Shown here: positions 21,789-33,468 of the stretch, in pieces
How the letters are laid out: each line of letters begins with the position of its first letter
Position numbering within the stretch: position 1 is the stretch's first letter
Origin: Diphasiastrum complanatum
Lineage: Eukaryota > Streptophyta > Lycopodiopsida > Lycopodiales > Lycopodiaceae
DNA: 64,000 nucleotides
NCBI GenBank assembly: GCA_029204225.1
Contig: CM055113.1
Coordinates: forward strand, 21,709,605-21,773,604
Direction of reading: 5' to 3'
Made by a program: the position numbers and the translations under genes
Notes under the pieces: generated by a model
Databases searched by the model: none
What the model saw: only the letters and a program-made list of their open reading frames with translations
Told to the model about the DNA's origin: nothing

Positions 21789-22923
21789 TAACATATTGCT
21801 ACATACAATCTATATATATTTTGTCAACTATTGTTTTGAAGCAAAAGGCAATATCAATGATGAAGCTTAGCTTTCTAGGCCTTTGAAACAATGATTTACA
21901 TATAGTTTTCTATGAACATCATTCTTCTATATGATTTATCGATCATGATCACATCAAATACATCAAGCCTTCTCTTACTCAAAGTCTATTTTGTAGGAAG
22001 ATATAGAAATCCAAAAAAGAATATACATTTTTTTAACGAAAATATTTTGCAACTTAAGCATTGGAGCATAATACAGAGCAATAATGAAGGTGGCAATTTG
22101 ACTTCTATAGTGATAGACCATGTATAATATAAATAAACCCTATAAGCATCTATAAACATTGAAGCAAGACTCAAAGAGTGAGAGTGACATCATGGAATCA
22201 ATATTGCTATTTGATAGATATATAATAAATTTTTTTTTCAAAGTATTCTTCTTATAGGTGGCAACATCTTGTATATTGGAAAAGAAGCAAGATTATAGCA
22301 CAAGATACTTCTTCACACATGAGGCATGGAAGAAGATTATTGGGATCTACATTTTCAATAAGTAATCTAGAATGGGACAACATTCTGAAGTGGAACCTAC
22401 CTAAGAGGTAGTTAGAGGCCTTGGTTCGCAAAAAGATTTGCAACTACCATCCCACAAAATTCTATAAAAAAGAAAATGACAAGAAATATCCTCAATCTTG
22501 GAGAGATTGTAAATAGATATATTAGACACCACCAATGGTGCACCTATACGTAATGTGTGAAGAACATGTTGTACTCAAAAGAATTGTGAATATGTGAGAT
22601 GCACTAGATAGCGATATATATTTTTTGCTAAAGGCATGTGCCTCGAAGCACATTAGAGAACTTATGGCATGGTAAAAAAAAAAGAAGAAGCCCTTATACA
22701 CTGTAAAATTCAAATTACTTGCCAAAATAAATAAAGTTGCAAATTAGCTTGGACCTTACGAGATACCCTCAATGGTAAGGCTATGACTCTAGATCTATGG
22801 CCTAGGGATAAGTCATGGAACCGCTAGCATTTGAGTGTATGGAGTGTTGTAATTGTTGGAAATTAAGTCCACAGTTTTCTCCTTGGTGAATATTATTTTC
22901 TATTTCAAGATTCTTCTTGCAGA
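21789..22923. other. Unassigned non-coding DNA
   Basis: AT-rich sequence on both sides of short frames. Nothing recognisable as a gene, LTR or structured RNA. Confidence 0.5.
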
Positions 22924-23133
22924 TTTATAATCACTGATCTAGGGTCAAATGAAACCTCTTTTGGTTCTATGTTTGCTCATCTGATACCTGTAGGAATCAC
23001 AGAATTCAGACAACCAAACTATTCGAAAGACGACTATGTCGGGCTTCCGGCTGATCTCTATCCATGGATAATGACTAAAGGGCAACCATTCTTGTTCTCT
23101 TTTCACATTCAAATGTCAAGTTCAAGAATTTGA
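22924..23133 (+). pseudogene. Unrecognised open frame before an LTR-like block
   Basis: The plus strand is open for 70 codons, and the frame extends at least 15 codons further upstream without a Met. The residues look protein-like (D-L-G-S-N-E-T-S-F-G-S-M-F, Q-P-N-Y-S-K-D-D-Y-V-G-L-P, L-Y-P-W-I-M-T-K-G-Q-P-F). I cannot assign a family. It ends at TGA 23131-23133, close to an LTR-like region, so it may be the 3' coding end of a retroelement whose RT is absent here. Confidence 0.3.
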
Positions 23134-24000
23134 TGATCATTGAAGACTTGGTCAGCTTCAACGACTTCAACAAATCTAGATTTCCTATAAGTTTGTAGAA
23201 ATACACTATTTGTCGCAACAATCTGCAAAAATGAAGTATTTCTCACAACAGTTTGCAGAAATACACTATTTGTTGCAACAGTCTGTTTGTTGCACAGTTC
23301 GTATTTTTTCAAAATGTGACAAACACGAAATGTGAATATTTCGACATCAGTTTCAACACCTTTAGGTCCTTTTTTTCAAACACCTTCAAGTTTTTCGCAG
23401 AATGCGAAAAATGGAAAGGGCATCCATTTCAACGAGAAACATCTCTAGCTACTTTCTAAAAAATGCAAAGTATGCGACGTTCTTGTCCACGTCAACGATC
23501 TCAAGTCACCTGACCCATGTACACCTATTAAGATGTCATTGTACCTTAAATATATGATATGTACACGACCAAGTACATTAAAGCTAAACTAGTCTTGTAA
23601 TTATAGATTAGTTAACAATTCTTGTAAATACAAGGATGCAGCTATAAATACATCTTTAGCATGCATCAATATTTAATGCTCCATGATGCAAACTTATTCA
23701 TCTGATCTGAAGATATTCAGCATCCAAGTTATGTTGACATTTTGGCTGTAACATTCTGTGTTGTTAAAGATTTCAATATAATATAGAAGCAACACATCCC
23801 CATCTGTGTCTTACGTAGATGTACGTGTGTTGTGATTTGATTACACTTTACTACTGCATGCTTATACTCGTTCACTCACTCTGATCAGAACATGGACGTT
23901 TACGACTCCTTAGTTTTTGATCTTGATGCCTGAGGAGTAGCATTATCATACTACACTATTATATAAAACTTCATATTGAAAACCGATTTACATTTATTCC
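23134..24000 (+). repeat. LTR-like block related in style to the LTRs of H and F
   Basis: It contains ACAGTTTGCA-type tandem units, a TGCGAA-rich stretch at 23320-23480, a TATA-like CTATAAATACA near 23642, then GTGTTGTGATTTGATTACA. The LTRs of element H show the same order (ACAGTTTGCA, TGCGAC, GCTATAAATGTAAAT, ATTGTGATCTGATC). The ends and primer site are not found, so it could be a solo LTR or a truncated one. Confidence 0.5.
23192..23281 (+). repeat. Three 30-bp tandem repeats
   Basis: Units at 23192-23221, 23222-23251 and 23252-23281 follow the pattern TYTGYARAAATRMA then STATTTSTYRCAACAR. The first and third are nearly identical; the second is diverged. A fourth partial unit follows. They lie in the upstream part of the LTR-like block. 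Confidence 0.8.
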
Positions 24001-24249
24001 ACAACCTATTTAATCTCTTCGGTGGACTATACTCATTCATTTGTCTGAGTATGAACTATTTTACGATCTTGTTAGTGAGAACGCATGTGCTGTGAATCTA
24101 TTTCTGCATGCACATTCTTTTAGACTATTCTTGCTTGTAACAGCCTATAACAACAGAAGAGTTGTTTCCCCAATCAATTTACTTCTGTCTTCCTCCGTTG
24201 CCATCTGCTCTCACCCTTCATCTCCAACAATAATCCGATAAACAATCTT

Positions 24250-25030
24250 GAGAACTACTTGGCTTTCTCGAGTGATAAAGACACCAAAATGGGGCTATTT
24301 GCATTGATAGACACCAAGTTTGAGCTATCTGATGTGGTGTTGGTCATCACTCATTGAGCAATGTCGAGTAATCAGGACCAAAATTGAGTTGTCTCACATG
24401 TAAGCATTGCATTCAAAGTTACATGAATGTCATAAACTCAAAATTACTCTAACTTGATCATGCAATGGACAATCTCGATAAGGGCCAATATGTGATATGC
24501 CAAGTGATAGACAATAATTTTGAGCTATATCACATGATAGGTCAATTCCATTGATAAGCGATAAAAAAAAATCAATCTAAATGTACTAAACTCGATTTTA
24601 GTCAATTTTGATCACTCGATAAGCTAATTCGAGTGCTGAGGACCAGATTTGAAGTTTCTCACATGTAGGAATCAAATTCAAATTTTTTCGAGTGATAAAC
24701 ATCAATATTCTAGCTATATCGAGTGGTAAAGGCTAGTTCCATCTATGAGGGATCAAACTCAAGCAATATGCATGTCCTAAGCTTGAGACTAGCCAAGTTT
24801 GATCCCTTCATCAATTATGTCGAGTGTTAAGGAAAAAAAGGAAAAAAATCATAGTGTGGGCATCAAACTCAAACCATGTTGAGCAAAGAGACATCAAATT
24901 TGAGCTACTTAAATGTCCTAAGGTTGAGATTCCTCTAATTCGATTGCCCAATGGAAAATCTCGAGTGATAAGGTCCAAACTTGACTTATCTATGATGATG
25001 GACATCAAATTTGATTTCTGTGTGATAGGG
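24250..25030 (+). repeat. Field of degenerate short repeats with a CGAGTGATAAGG core
   Basis: The phrase TCGAGTGATAA(A/G)G-N-CCAAA-TTGAGCTAT-CTCACATG recurs in whole or part at least ten times at irregular 30-80 bp spacing, for example near 24270, 24365, 24475, 24630, 24695, 24820 and 24960. No open frame spans it. It looks like an eroded minisatellite or noncoding tandem array. Confidence 0.55.
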
Positions 25031-25906
25031 GTAATCCACGTTTAACTTCACTAAAGAAAAAGGCTTTCTGGGGATGTCTAAGGAGTAAGGTAAGAAAGTG
25101 AAAACAAAACGGGGTTTGTAGCCAATAATGGTACTTAGGGACTGGTAGGACCCAAAAAGCACCTATAATTGGAAAATGGAACAAAAATTAAGAGTCACCT
25201 AGGCTGTGGCATATCCGACACAAAGACGATAGGTTATCGATGAGGTACAACTCATCTTTGTAGGATACCAATAGGACCATCATCCTAAGAGTCAAACAAA
25301 GTGATGGACAAAAGAGTGCACATTGGAAAGAGTGGAATTTTGTAAAAGTCCAAGATCATCCTGTGAAAAATGCAAAAATAAGCTTGGTAGAGGCCAAAAA
25401 TCTTGTATATAGGATAAACACACATGTGTGGAGCATGTTCCCATGTGTGAAACTAGCTAATCCATGAACTTTTGGGTACCTGGTGAGGTTGGTTGAGTGT
25501 CTGGGGAAGAGGTAGCTTGGGCAGCTATAATCGGAACTGTGGATCCAACGGTCACACACTGACCTTGTGAGGAAGCGGAGGCTAGGGAAGCATCAATGGA
25601 TGGGAGAATGGAAAGTGCACTAAACAAGTGGTAGCAGGGGGTGGTAGCATAGTTGGCGTTGGTTGCCTAGTACGACGACGTCACGTGGAAGGCAAATCAG
25701 GAATTACGACCTCGTTGTGTACCCGTTGACAACTAGATGCTTGTCGTGAAGATTAGGCAGGTGCCACGTCTTTGTAAATAGAAAAGACTAACTCAGGGAC
25801 AAAACCATAGATCTTATTAACCAGGTAGAAAGTGGAGATGAGGGCCAAAAGCAAATTGCTGCTTGGTGTTACTCTTGATGGCTCTCTTGAGTTCACCTCA
25901 ATTCAA
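25031..25906. other. Unassigned DNA, perhaps the leader of a minus-strand copia unit
   Basis: It lies on the downstream (minus) side of the primer sites of relic I, where a leader and gag would be expected, but no gag is recognisable. At about 25422-25463 there is a double palindrome, ACACATGTGTGGAGCATG then TTCCCATGTGTGAAA, which closely matches the outer end of the LTR of element E. Confidence 0.4.
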
Positions 25907-26003
25907 GCTCTGATACCACTGAAGGATGAAATTAAGAGTCAATTAGATTTGAAGCAATACAAATTTCATCAACTCTGATAGGAACAACAAGCTCTAATAC
26001 CAC
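25907..26003 (-). other. Two tRNA-iMet primer-site motifs of copia relic I
   Basis: GCTCTAATACCA at 25991-26002 (minus TGGTATTAGAGC) lies one base from the LTR end, the normal primer-site position. A second motif, GCTCTGATACCA, lies at 25907-25918 (minus TGGTATCAGAGC, perfect). The two are 84 bp apart. Confidence 0.75.
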
Positions 26004-26977
26004 TGATGACAAAAGGATTGGGATTGATTCATCTTGATTTTCCTAGAACTCAGATAGAATTTGGTTCAGACTGACGTCTACTGTCTTCTAGTTCATACCT
26101 ACAATCTTCTAGAGTGTAGACAGACACTGCTGACCTACATTTGATTTGTTTAAGCATTCAACAAGATGAACATGTGTCTGGAATGAATACTAAACACCTG
26201 ATTACGAACAGAAAACAATGAGACATCAAGCATTTTGAGATCATTCAACACAAGAAGAAGATCTGCATAACATTTGCTGTATTATAAAATGATCCAATCT
26301 TGAGAGTGCTTGTGTGAGAAACCCACACAGCGCGTCGACGTGAGAGATGCTATGTCTCTCACGAACTATATTAGACGGTCTCGCTTACTAAAGAACTCTT
26401 GGACATCGGCTGGCAGTTCTATGCCTAGCTCACATTGATGTTCAATCAATTGATGTTCAACCGATTCTCTCGTGCTCGATCTGATTATATAGATGGAGAG
26501 ATAAAGGGTTTAATCTAATTTGAGATTACAAGAATGGATGATTAAGCATGTTCCAATGGCATTCAGATTGCCTTCAACATCATTCATGGAGGAGGATATC
26601 CTTCTGGTACTTTCTTAATTTCCTTCATACTTGGAGTGTGAAGATCCGCTATCTTTCGATCTTCAAGTCTTCTTCGCCTTCATGTCTCATTCGACCTTCA
26701 ACTTTCTCCTTTGAGCTCCTTCAGTCTTCAAACGTTTGATCTTCGAGGTATTCGCCTTCGTGTCTTGTTCGACCTTCAGGTTTCTCCTTTGGGCTCCTTT
26801 GGTCTTTGAACTTTTGATCTTCGAGGTATTCGCCTTCGTGTCTTGTTCAGCTGAAACTATTATGTGATTGTTATGACCTGGGGTGGTTCCTGCTTGTGGG
26901 CAGTTCCCTTGTATTACTGTAGGCTCAAATTTGAAAGCTAACAAAGATTTGTGGCTCAAAACATTTTGTTTTTTTCA
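26004..26977 (-). repeat. LTR of copia relic I (974 bp), flanked by PPT and PBS
   Basis: On the minus strand it starts TGAAAAAAAC right after a purine tract GAGAGGGAGC (26978-26987) and ends GTCATCA one base before a tRNA-iMet primer site. TG...CA ends agree on both sides. The coding end of RNase H lies upstream of it on the same strand, so it has 3'-LTR context on one side and 5'-LTR context on the other. Confidence 0.75.
26691..26845 (-). repeat. Tandem repeat of 78 bp inside the LTR of relic I
   Basis: Units at 26691-26768 and 26769-26845 share TCGACCTTCA, TTTCTCCTTTG, GATCTTCGAGGTATTCGCC and TTCGTGTCTTG with few differences. A partial, more diverged unit precedes them (26658-26690, GATCTTCAAGTCTTCTTCGCC). 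Confidence 0.85.
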
Positions 26978-27378
26978 GCTCCCTCTCAAAGCGTGGTAGC
27001 TTTACGATTTTCAGACTTGTCCTCTGCCTCTCGAACATCCCCTTGTCTAATGGTTTTGTAAAGATGTCCTCCACCATCTGCTTCGTTCCAATGAAGGTGG
27101 TCTTCATTTCGTTCCTCTCAACTAGGTCCCTTATCAAATGATATTTGATTGCAATGTTGAAACATGAGATCCTTTGTCAAGTGTGTGGCAGAAGTATTAT
27201 CCATCTGCAAGATTAGAGGTCCTTTGGTGTTTTCACCCAATCCGTCGAGGAATAGTCTAAGCCATGTGACCTCATTGGCCATCTTGGCTGCTGCAACATA
27301 TTCTGCTTTGCAAACTGAGCTATGATGGTCTGCTTCTTGCTGAGCTATAGAATTGCTGCATTCACTACAATGGTGCAC
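26925..27378 (-). pseudogene. Copia relic I: RNase H and C-terminal end
   Basis: Two overlapping frames encode the end of a copia pol. The first (27118-27378) has A-E-Y-V-A-A-A, N-E-V-T-W-L-R-L-F-L-D-G-L-G and L-Q-M-D-N-T-S-A, the RNase H acidic sites. The second (26925-27137) has I-R-D-L-V-E-R-N-E and V-E-D-I-F-T-K-P-L-D-K, the universal copia C-terminal block. A frame shift near 27150 breaks the K-H-I region. RT and everything upstream are missing; the break at about 27380-27470 abuts gypsy G2. Confidence 0.85.
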
Positions 27379-27601
27379 CCTCTCGAGACACTTTTGTACA
27401 ATAAATGAATCAAAAAGTGATTTTCTAAGTCATTTTCCATAAAAATTAATTTCTGAACTTTTTTTGATCTGATGACTTTTTATACTTTTGCTCATCATTC
27501 TTTTTTTTTACTGTCTTTTTTCAAAAAAAAAGAAAATCAGCCAAGTAGTAAAAAACAAAAATTTTGTAAAACAACAAAAGTAAATCTAACAAGGTGTTGG
27601 A

Positions 27602-27980
27602 TCATGATGGTGGAACTGGCTGTACTGGCTGCCAAAACTTGCGTCGTCGACTGCCATTCACTGGAGTATCAAATCGTTTTTCATCCAAGTGTTCTAAAAT
27701 AACTATCCCATAGTTCAATATCTCTTTTACCTTGTACGGTCTTTCACTTGTAAACTTCAATTTGCCTTTGATCAGTTTCATCTTATACATTAGATCTAGT
27801 TCTCCTTCTTTCAGATCTTTTTTGTGTAATCGACGATCGTGCCAATCTTGCGGTGAGCTTTCTCTGTTGCTAATGCACGAACTGCCATCAATCTGGTTTC
27901 ACAAATTTTTTTTTAAAGCCTCATGACGCATTTGTAAGGATTTCACATCATCCAACCATTCCGTTGCTATGCGTAAGAAT
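27602..27980 (-). pseudogene. G2 integrase C-terminal domain
   Basis: The frame begins right at the insertion junction with L-R-I-A and continues to a basic block R-P-Y-K-V-K-E-I, then I-L-E-H-L-D-E-K, and V-N-G-S-R-R-R-K-F-W-Q-P, the signature C-terminal segment of plant gypsy integrases. One stop and one frame shift lie around 27910. The core of the same integrase is 5.5 kb away at 33469-34057, beyond copia C. Confidence 0.85.
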
Positions 27981-28593
27981 TGTTGAATCACATGTGTGGG
28001 ATGCCCTACACATGTACTTTTGATCTCCTAAGCCCAATAATACCATAAAGATCAGACTAGCATTGATTGACAATAGGAAAGCAAATCATACAAGAAATAT
28101 TAGTGTGTTACAAGCAAGATCTGTCAACAAAATATGAAACTAAGCACAATAAATGCCTCAACTCGGCTAGAGAGAGAATATGAATGTACAAAACTCGAGT
28201 AGAGAGAGAAGACACAAAGAGCTTAGTCTCCAAATTTGCATTACACACAAATTTCATCATTTTCTCAATGAGAGTACATCACATATATATAGATCCATGG
28301 ACTCTCCTCTTACTTTGAGTTGAATTGGAGTTATGAATCCACCTCTCAAGCTATCTAGACTTATTCAAGCCACCTCAATATGTCTAATTGTGCCACCTAG
28401 TCTTTTCATGCATTAAATGTGGCATGCAAAGTACAAATGACAATTCCTATGGTAGCTCGAGTTTCTATTTCTACCTACCTTGAATATTTTCTTCTAAGAT
28501 GGGTCTTTCCTAAGCCAAAAGAGCTCAATTCATCTTTGGCATTTTTAGGACCCCTACTTACAACATTAGATAGATTTTTCCAATATATTGACA
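27981..28593 (-). repeat. 3' LTR of element C (613 bp)
   Basis: On the minus strand it runs from TGTCAATATATTGG to GTGATTCAACA. It matches 32851-33468 over its inner 440 bp or so and the inverted block 34058-34230 over its outer 170 bp. At the site of the huge microsatellite in the 5' LTR it has only a short CACATATATATAG. Confidence 0.92.
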
Positions 28594-28787
28594 CTCCTCC
28601 AAAAAATGTATCTAATGTGTATCAAGCATCGATCTTGAGATAAGGCCAAGATTAGATCTATGCTTTGAGAAGGCACTTTTGCAAAGTGGCTTTGTGAGAA
28701 GATCAGCAATACATGAAGATGTGTCGACATGTTCCAAGTTGATTTCTCCTCCAATGAGCTTTTCCCTTACAAAATGGTGTGCCACTT

Positions 28788-29863
28788 CTATATGCTTGCT
28801 TCTTGCATGAAAAATAGGACTGTTTGGGCCGATATGTTGTCACATTTGATCAAGAGAAGATCATCCTCTTTAATGCACTTTAGCTCCATGATTAACCTCT
28901 TGATCCAAAGCACCTCTTTAGTTGTTGTAGTGAGTGCTTTGTACTCGGCCTCACAAGAAGATAGAGATATGGTATCTTGCTTCTTTGAAAGGCAAGACAA
29001 AGATTGCCTCCAAGAAAGATAGTATATGCATTAATGGACTTTTGATCCATTTTATCACTTGCAAAATCAGAATCCGAATAGCCAACAATGGTTAGATCTT
29101 CATTCTTGTACAATAAACCATAATCTTGAGTAGAAGATACATATCTTAGAACTCTCTTGGCCATCTTCCCATGTTGGATCTTAGGATCTTGCATAAATTG
29201 ACTCAAATTGTGCACACAATAGCTCAAATCGAGTCTAGTGATAGTAAGCCAAATTAAAGAGCCTATAAGACTCCTATAAAGTGTGATGTCCTCACCTTTA
29301 ATAGGATCTTTTACATGTTGCTCCATGGGAGTATCTATGCCTTTACAATTTTGCATATTGAATTTTCTCAACATAGAAAAGACATATCTAGATTGACAAA
29401 TAAAAGCATATTCTTCATGAAAATCAATCTCAAGGCCTAAAATGTAATGGATCTCTCCTAGATCTTGCATTTTAAGTTCTCCTCCTAATGCATCCTTAGT
29501 TTCTTGAACTAGTATCAAACAACTTCCACTAAGAATAATGTCATCTACATAGATTAGAAGAATGACAATATTACTACCATCAAACTTTAAGTACATAGAA
29601 GGATCATAGTCACTAAGCACAAATCCTAATGAAAGTAGAAAGTTGTTGAGTCTTGAATACCATGATCTAGGTGCTTGCTTCAAGCCATAAAGACTTCTAA
29701 ATAGCAAACACACCTTAGATTTATCCTTGATAAGTCCTTGAGGTTGTGCCATGTATATCTCCTCCTCAAGATAGCCATTCAAAAAAGCGTTGGAGATAGC
29801 AAATTGATACAATTTCCACTTTAAAAATAAGGCAAGAGAGATTATGATTCTTATTGTCACCAT
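28788..29863 (-). pseudogene. Element C reverse transcriptase and RNase H
   Basis: The frame 29863-28892 shows N-A-F-L-N-G, SLYGLKQAPRSWY, YVDDIILSG, SLIWLTITR and Y-S-D-S-D-F-A-S-D. A shift near 28990 moves the frame to 29000-28788, which carries S-L-S-S-C-E-A-E-Y-K-A-L and K-C-D-N-I-S-A-Q before a premature stop. The catalytic motifs are readable, so the damage is mainly frame shifts. Confidence 0.9.
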
Positions 29864-29940
29864 CTTTGCTACATGAGCAAAGGTTTCTTCATAGTCAAGG
29901 CCATATATTTGTGCAAAGCTTTAGCACATAATCTTGCCTT

Positions 29941-31326
29941 TTACTTGTTGATGGATCCATCATGATTGTACTTGATCTTGAACACCCACTTGCATCCAAT
30001 AATATGCATGTTAGGTGGTGAATCCACTAGCTCCCATGTGTGGTTGTTGATCAAGGCATCATATTCAATCTTCATGGCCTCATACCACTCCTTGGTATTG
30101 AGGGCTTCTTGGACATTTTTGGGCTCCTCATGAGAAACAAAATAAGCATAAGTGGAATCAAGATCCACTTGTTTTCCTTTGTCATCATAAGTGAGCCTCT
30201 TAGGCTCGGATCTCTCCCTCATGGATCTTCTAGGAGTGAAAATTTGAGGACTTCCATCTTCAAATCTTGACTCCTTCATATGTTGATTGTCTTTAATAAC
30301 AAAAGGTGATAGATTTTGAGGTTGCTTGAACTCGGCCCCTCCAAGATTGTACTTTTCTTCTTCATGAAAAACTACATCTCTACTTTCAATTACTTTAGAA
30401 GTAGAGAGCATGTAGATTCGATAGCCTTTCTTGTTGGATGAATATCCAACCATTACTCCTTTGCTTGCACAAGGATCATCCTTCTTTCTCGTTTCCAAGG
30501 GAATATGGAAAAAGCAAATGCATCCAAATATTCTAAGGTGATCAACCTTTGAAGATGAAAAGTGCACATCCGAGTGTATGAGCTCTAATGGATGTGTAGT
30601 CTTGATAGATGATTTTGAAAAAGGCTTCTTATGAGACTTGGATATGGCACAAGCCTCACATGGCTTGAAATTCTTGGAGATAAGATTAGGCAAGCCAATA
30701 GATTTGGCTTTCTTGACCATGGAAATCATAGAATTATAGTTAGGATGCCCCAACCTTCTATGCCATAGTTCCTCCAAAGAAATATGAGAAGCAAAAGCAC
30801 CATCACAAGAGTTAGCATTCTCTTTGGGATCAAGCTTGTAGATTCCACCATATCTAGACCCAAATGCAAGGATCTCATCATGCTTCTTGATTGTACATGT
30901 ATCAACATTGAAACTCACATCTAGTCCACTATCAAACAATTGCCCAGCACTAATAAGATTTTTTGTTAACTTAGGAACAAAAAGTACTTTAGACAGAGAA
31001 AGAACTTTTGATGAAGAAAGCTTTAAGGGAATGGTCCCTATGCCTTCAATAGCACACTCATGATCATTTGCTGTGTAGATGGACTTCTTGGCTCCTTCAT
31101 AAGGTGACATGGATGAAAAAGAATATGAGAAAGCTCCACTGTCGATGTACCACGAACCATCCTTCTTGAAAGGTGATGAAGAAAAACTCGAGACCATAAG
31201 AGATCCCTCTCCATCACTTGCATGAGCATCTTCCTTCTCTTCATTGGAAATGTTGGCTTGCTTGAATTGATTCTTCTTCTTGAAGCAATTGGTGGCATAA
31301 TGCCCCTTCTTGCACAAAAGAAACAC
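29941..31326 (-). pseudogene. Element C protease, partial integrase and RT start
   Basis: It begins in the zinc knuckle (K-K-G-H-Y-A-T-N-C). The protease site is W-Y-I-D-S-G-A-F, and the HHCC finger shows L-W-H-R-R-L-G-H-P-N and C-E-A-C. The first integrase Asp is seen as H-S-D-V-H-F-S-S-S; the protein then continues as V-D-H-L-R-I-F-G-C, a block normally about 130 residues later. The integrase core with the second Asp and the Glu is therefore deleted in frame near 30550. The frame continues into RT (C-K-W-V-F-K-I-K) and stops at TAA 29941-29943. Confidence 0.9.
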
Positions 31327-32096
31327 GTGATGTTTTTCTTCTCCTTTTTGGATGTGAAAGCTTGAGAGGACTCATCCTCTTCTCCTTTCTCCTTGGAAAT
31401 AAGATTGTTCTTGCTTGAAGAGGGTTGGTGTTGATTCTTACTTCTTGTCTTGTGCTTGTCTTTGGTAAAGAGGTCTTTACCATCGATGTTGAGAGACAGT
31501 CTCTCCATTTTCAAGAGTTTATACTCTTTTCTTGATTCTTCAGAAATGAGCACACTTTGGAGTGCTTCCAAACTTGGTAGCTCCTCCTTAATGGCATAAC
31601 TCTGAAAAAGGTTGTCATATTCCTCCTTTAACCCATTAAGTAGGACTTGAACAAGTTCATTTTGGTTGATGGAGTCTCCTATGCATGATAATTCTCTATG
31701 GAGGTCTTTAACTTTCATTACATAAGCTGAAGCACATTCATCACGTCTCTGTACACTTTGAAAATTTTGGTTTCTTAGTGTTAGAAGTCTAGAAGTATTC
31801 TTTGCCTCATAGATGGACTTGAGAGTATCCCAAGCATCTTTGGCATTAGTACAAGCACCAATTCCTCTTAAGATGTCATTTGAGACATTCATCTTAATAT
31901 AATGCAGAGCCATCCTAGCTCTCTTTTTGTACTTTGGAATTTCTTGAGGAATGTGTGGTTCTTCTTCAATTCCAAGTACAATATCCATCACAACTTGTAG
32001 AATTAAGACGGATTCCATCCTAACCTTCCAAATTGAGTAATTGGAGGTTGACAATCTTTCACTTGCTTCTAATAGAAAGACACCCATTGAAGTCAT
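31300..32096 (-). pseudogene. Element C gag
   Basis: The likely start is the Met at 32096, whose M-T-S-M-G is followed by L-L-E-A-S-E-R-L-S-T-S-N-Y-S-I-W-K-V-R-M, aligned with gag of A and E; the open frame reaches back to 32165. The capsid domain and Lys-rich linker are intact. A frame shift at about 31326, inside the zinc knuckle (C-F-F-C-A-R), separates gag from the pol frame. The protein is about as long as the gag of A. Confidence 0.9.
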
Positions 32097-32838
32097 AAAG
32101 AATGATGGAAATAAAAAAAGATGGATGAAAAAATTGCTTATCTTCTCATTATAGGAACCAATCAAGGGTAAAAAACCAAATCCTATGTAAGACTATGCAA
32201 AAAACTGTGAGATAGATCTCACTAGCTTGACAATCTCTCTAAAACAAGATTTGAATAATAAAAAAAGATGAAGTATGGCAAAAGTTATGGTTCTTTGAAT
32301 TTCACATCTGTGAAATACTCCAAAAATGCCAAATTGACTCAAATACAATCTATTTGTATAAAACAATTTGCCTAGAACCTTTAAATTTTGTCTAAATCAC
32401 ATATAGATGAGATTGGTCAACTTCTGGATGATTTTTGTGATCATTCAAGCAATAAATGACATGTACTCATGATTTGCCACAGGTCTAGGCGCCCTACCTA
32501 TGACTCTTCAAAAGCTTATAACTTTTGATTGGCTTATTCAGCTGTCATGATTCAAATTGCATCAGATTCTACACATTTCTAGCTTTCGAGTGAGCCAATT
32601 TGCATAAATTTGGATCTAAGGTGAGAGAGAGCCACCAAATTGAAAATGGGAGAATTTCACACATGCTAGCACCTGAAATTCCGTACAGTACCTGATCTAG
32701 ACCATTCAAAGTGGTTTGAAGCTCTAAATCACCTGAAAATTGCAAACTAGCTAGAAATAGAATCTAGACAATTCCTAGCTTGAAATCTGATCAAATTTGC
32801 AAACTTTTTGATTAGATTTGCTTGTAAATCCTAGGTAG
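32097..32838 (-). other. Leader of element C
   Basis: Non-coding segment between primer site and gag, with TCACACATG and CACATCTGTGAAA motifs. Similar wording occurs in the leader of E (57670-58400), for example CTAGGTGCCCTACCTA in E and TAGGCGCCCTACCTATG in C, confirming they are relatives. Confidence 0.7.
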
Positions 32839-32850
32839 GCTCTGATACCA
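32839..32850 (-). other. Primer-binding site of element C (tRNA-iMet)
   Basis: Minus strand TGGTATCAGAGC, immediately next to the LTR end TTCAACA. Confidence 0.9.
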
Positions 32851-33468
<618 letters not shown>

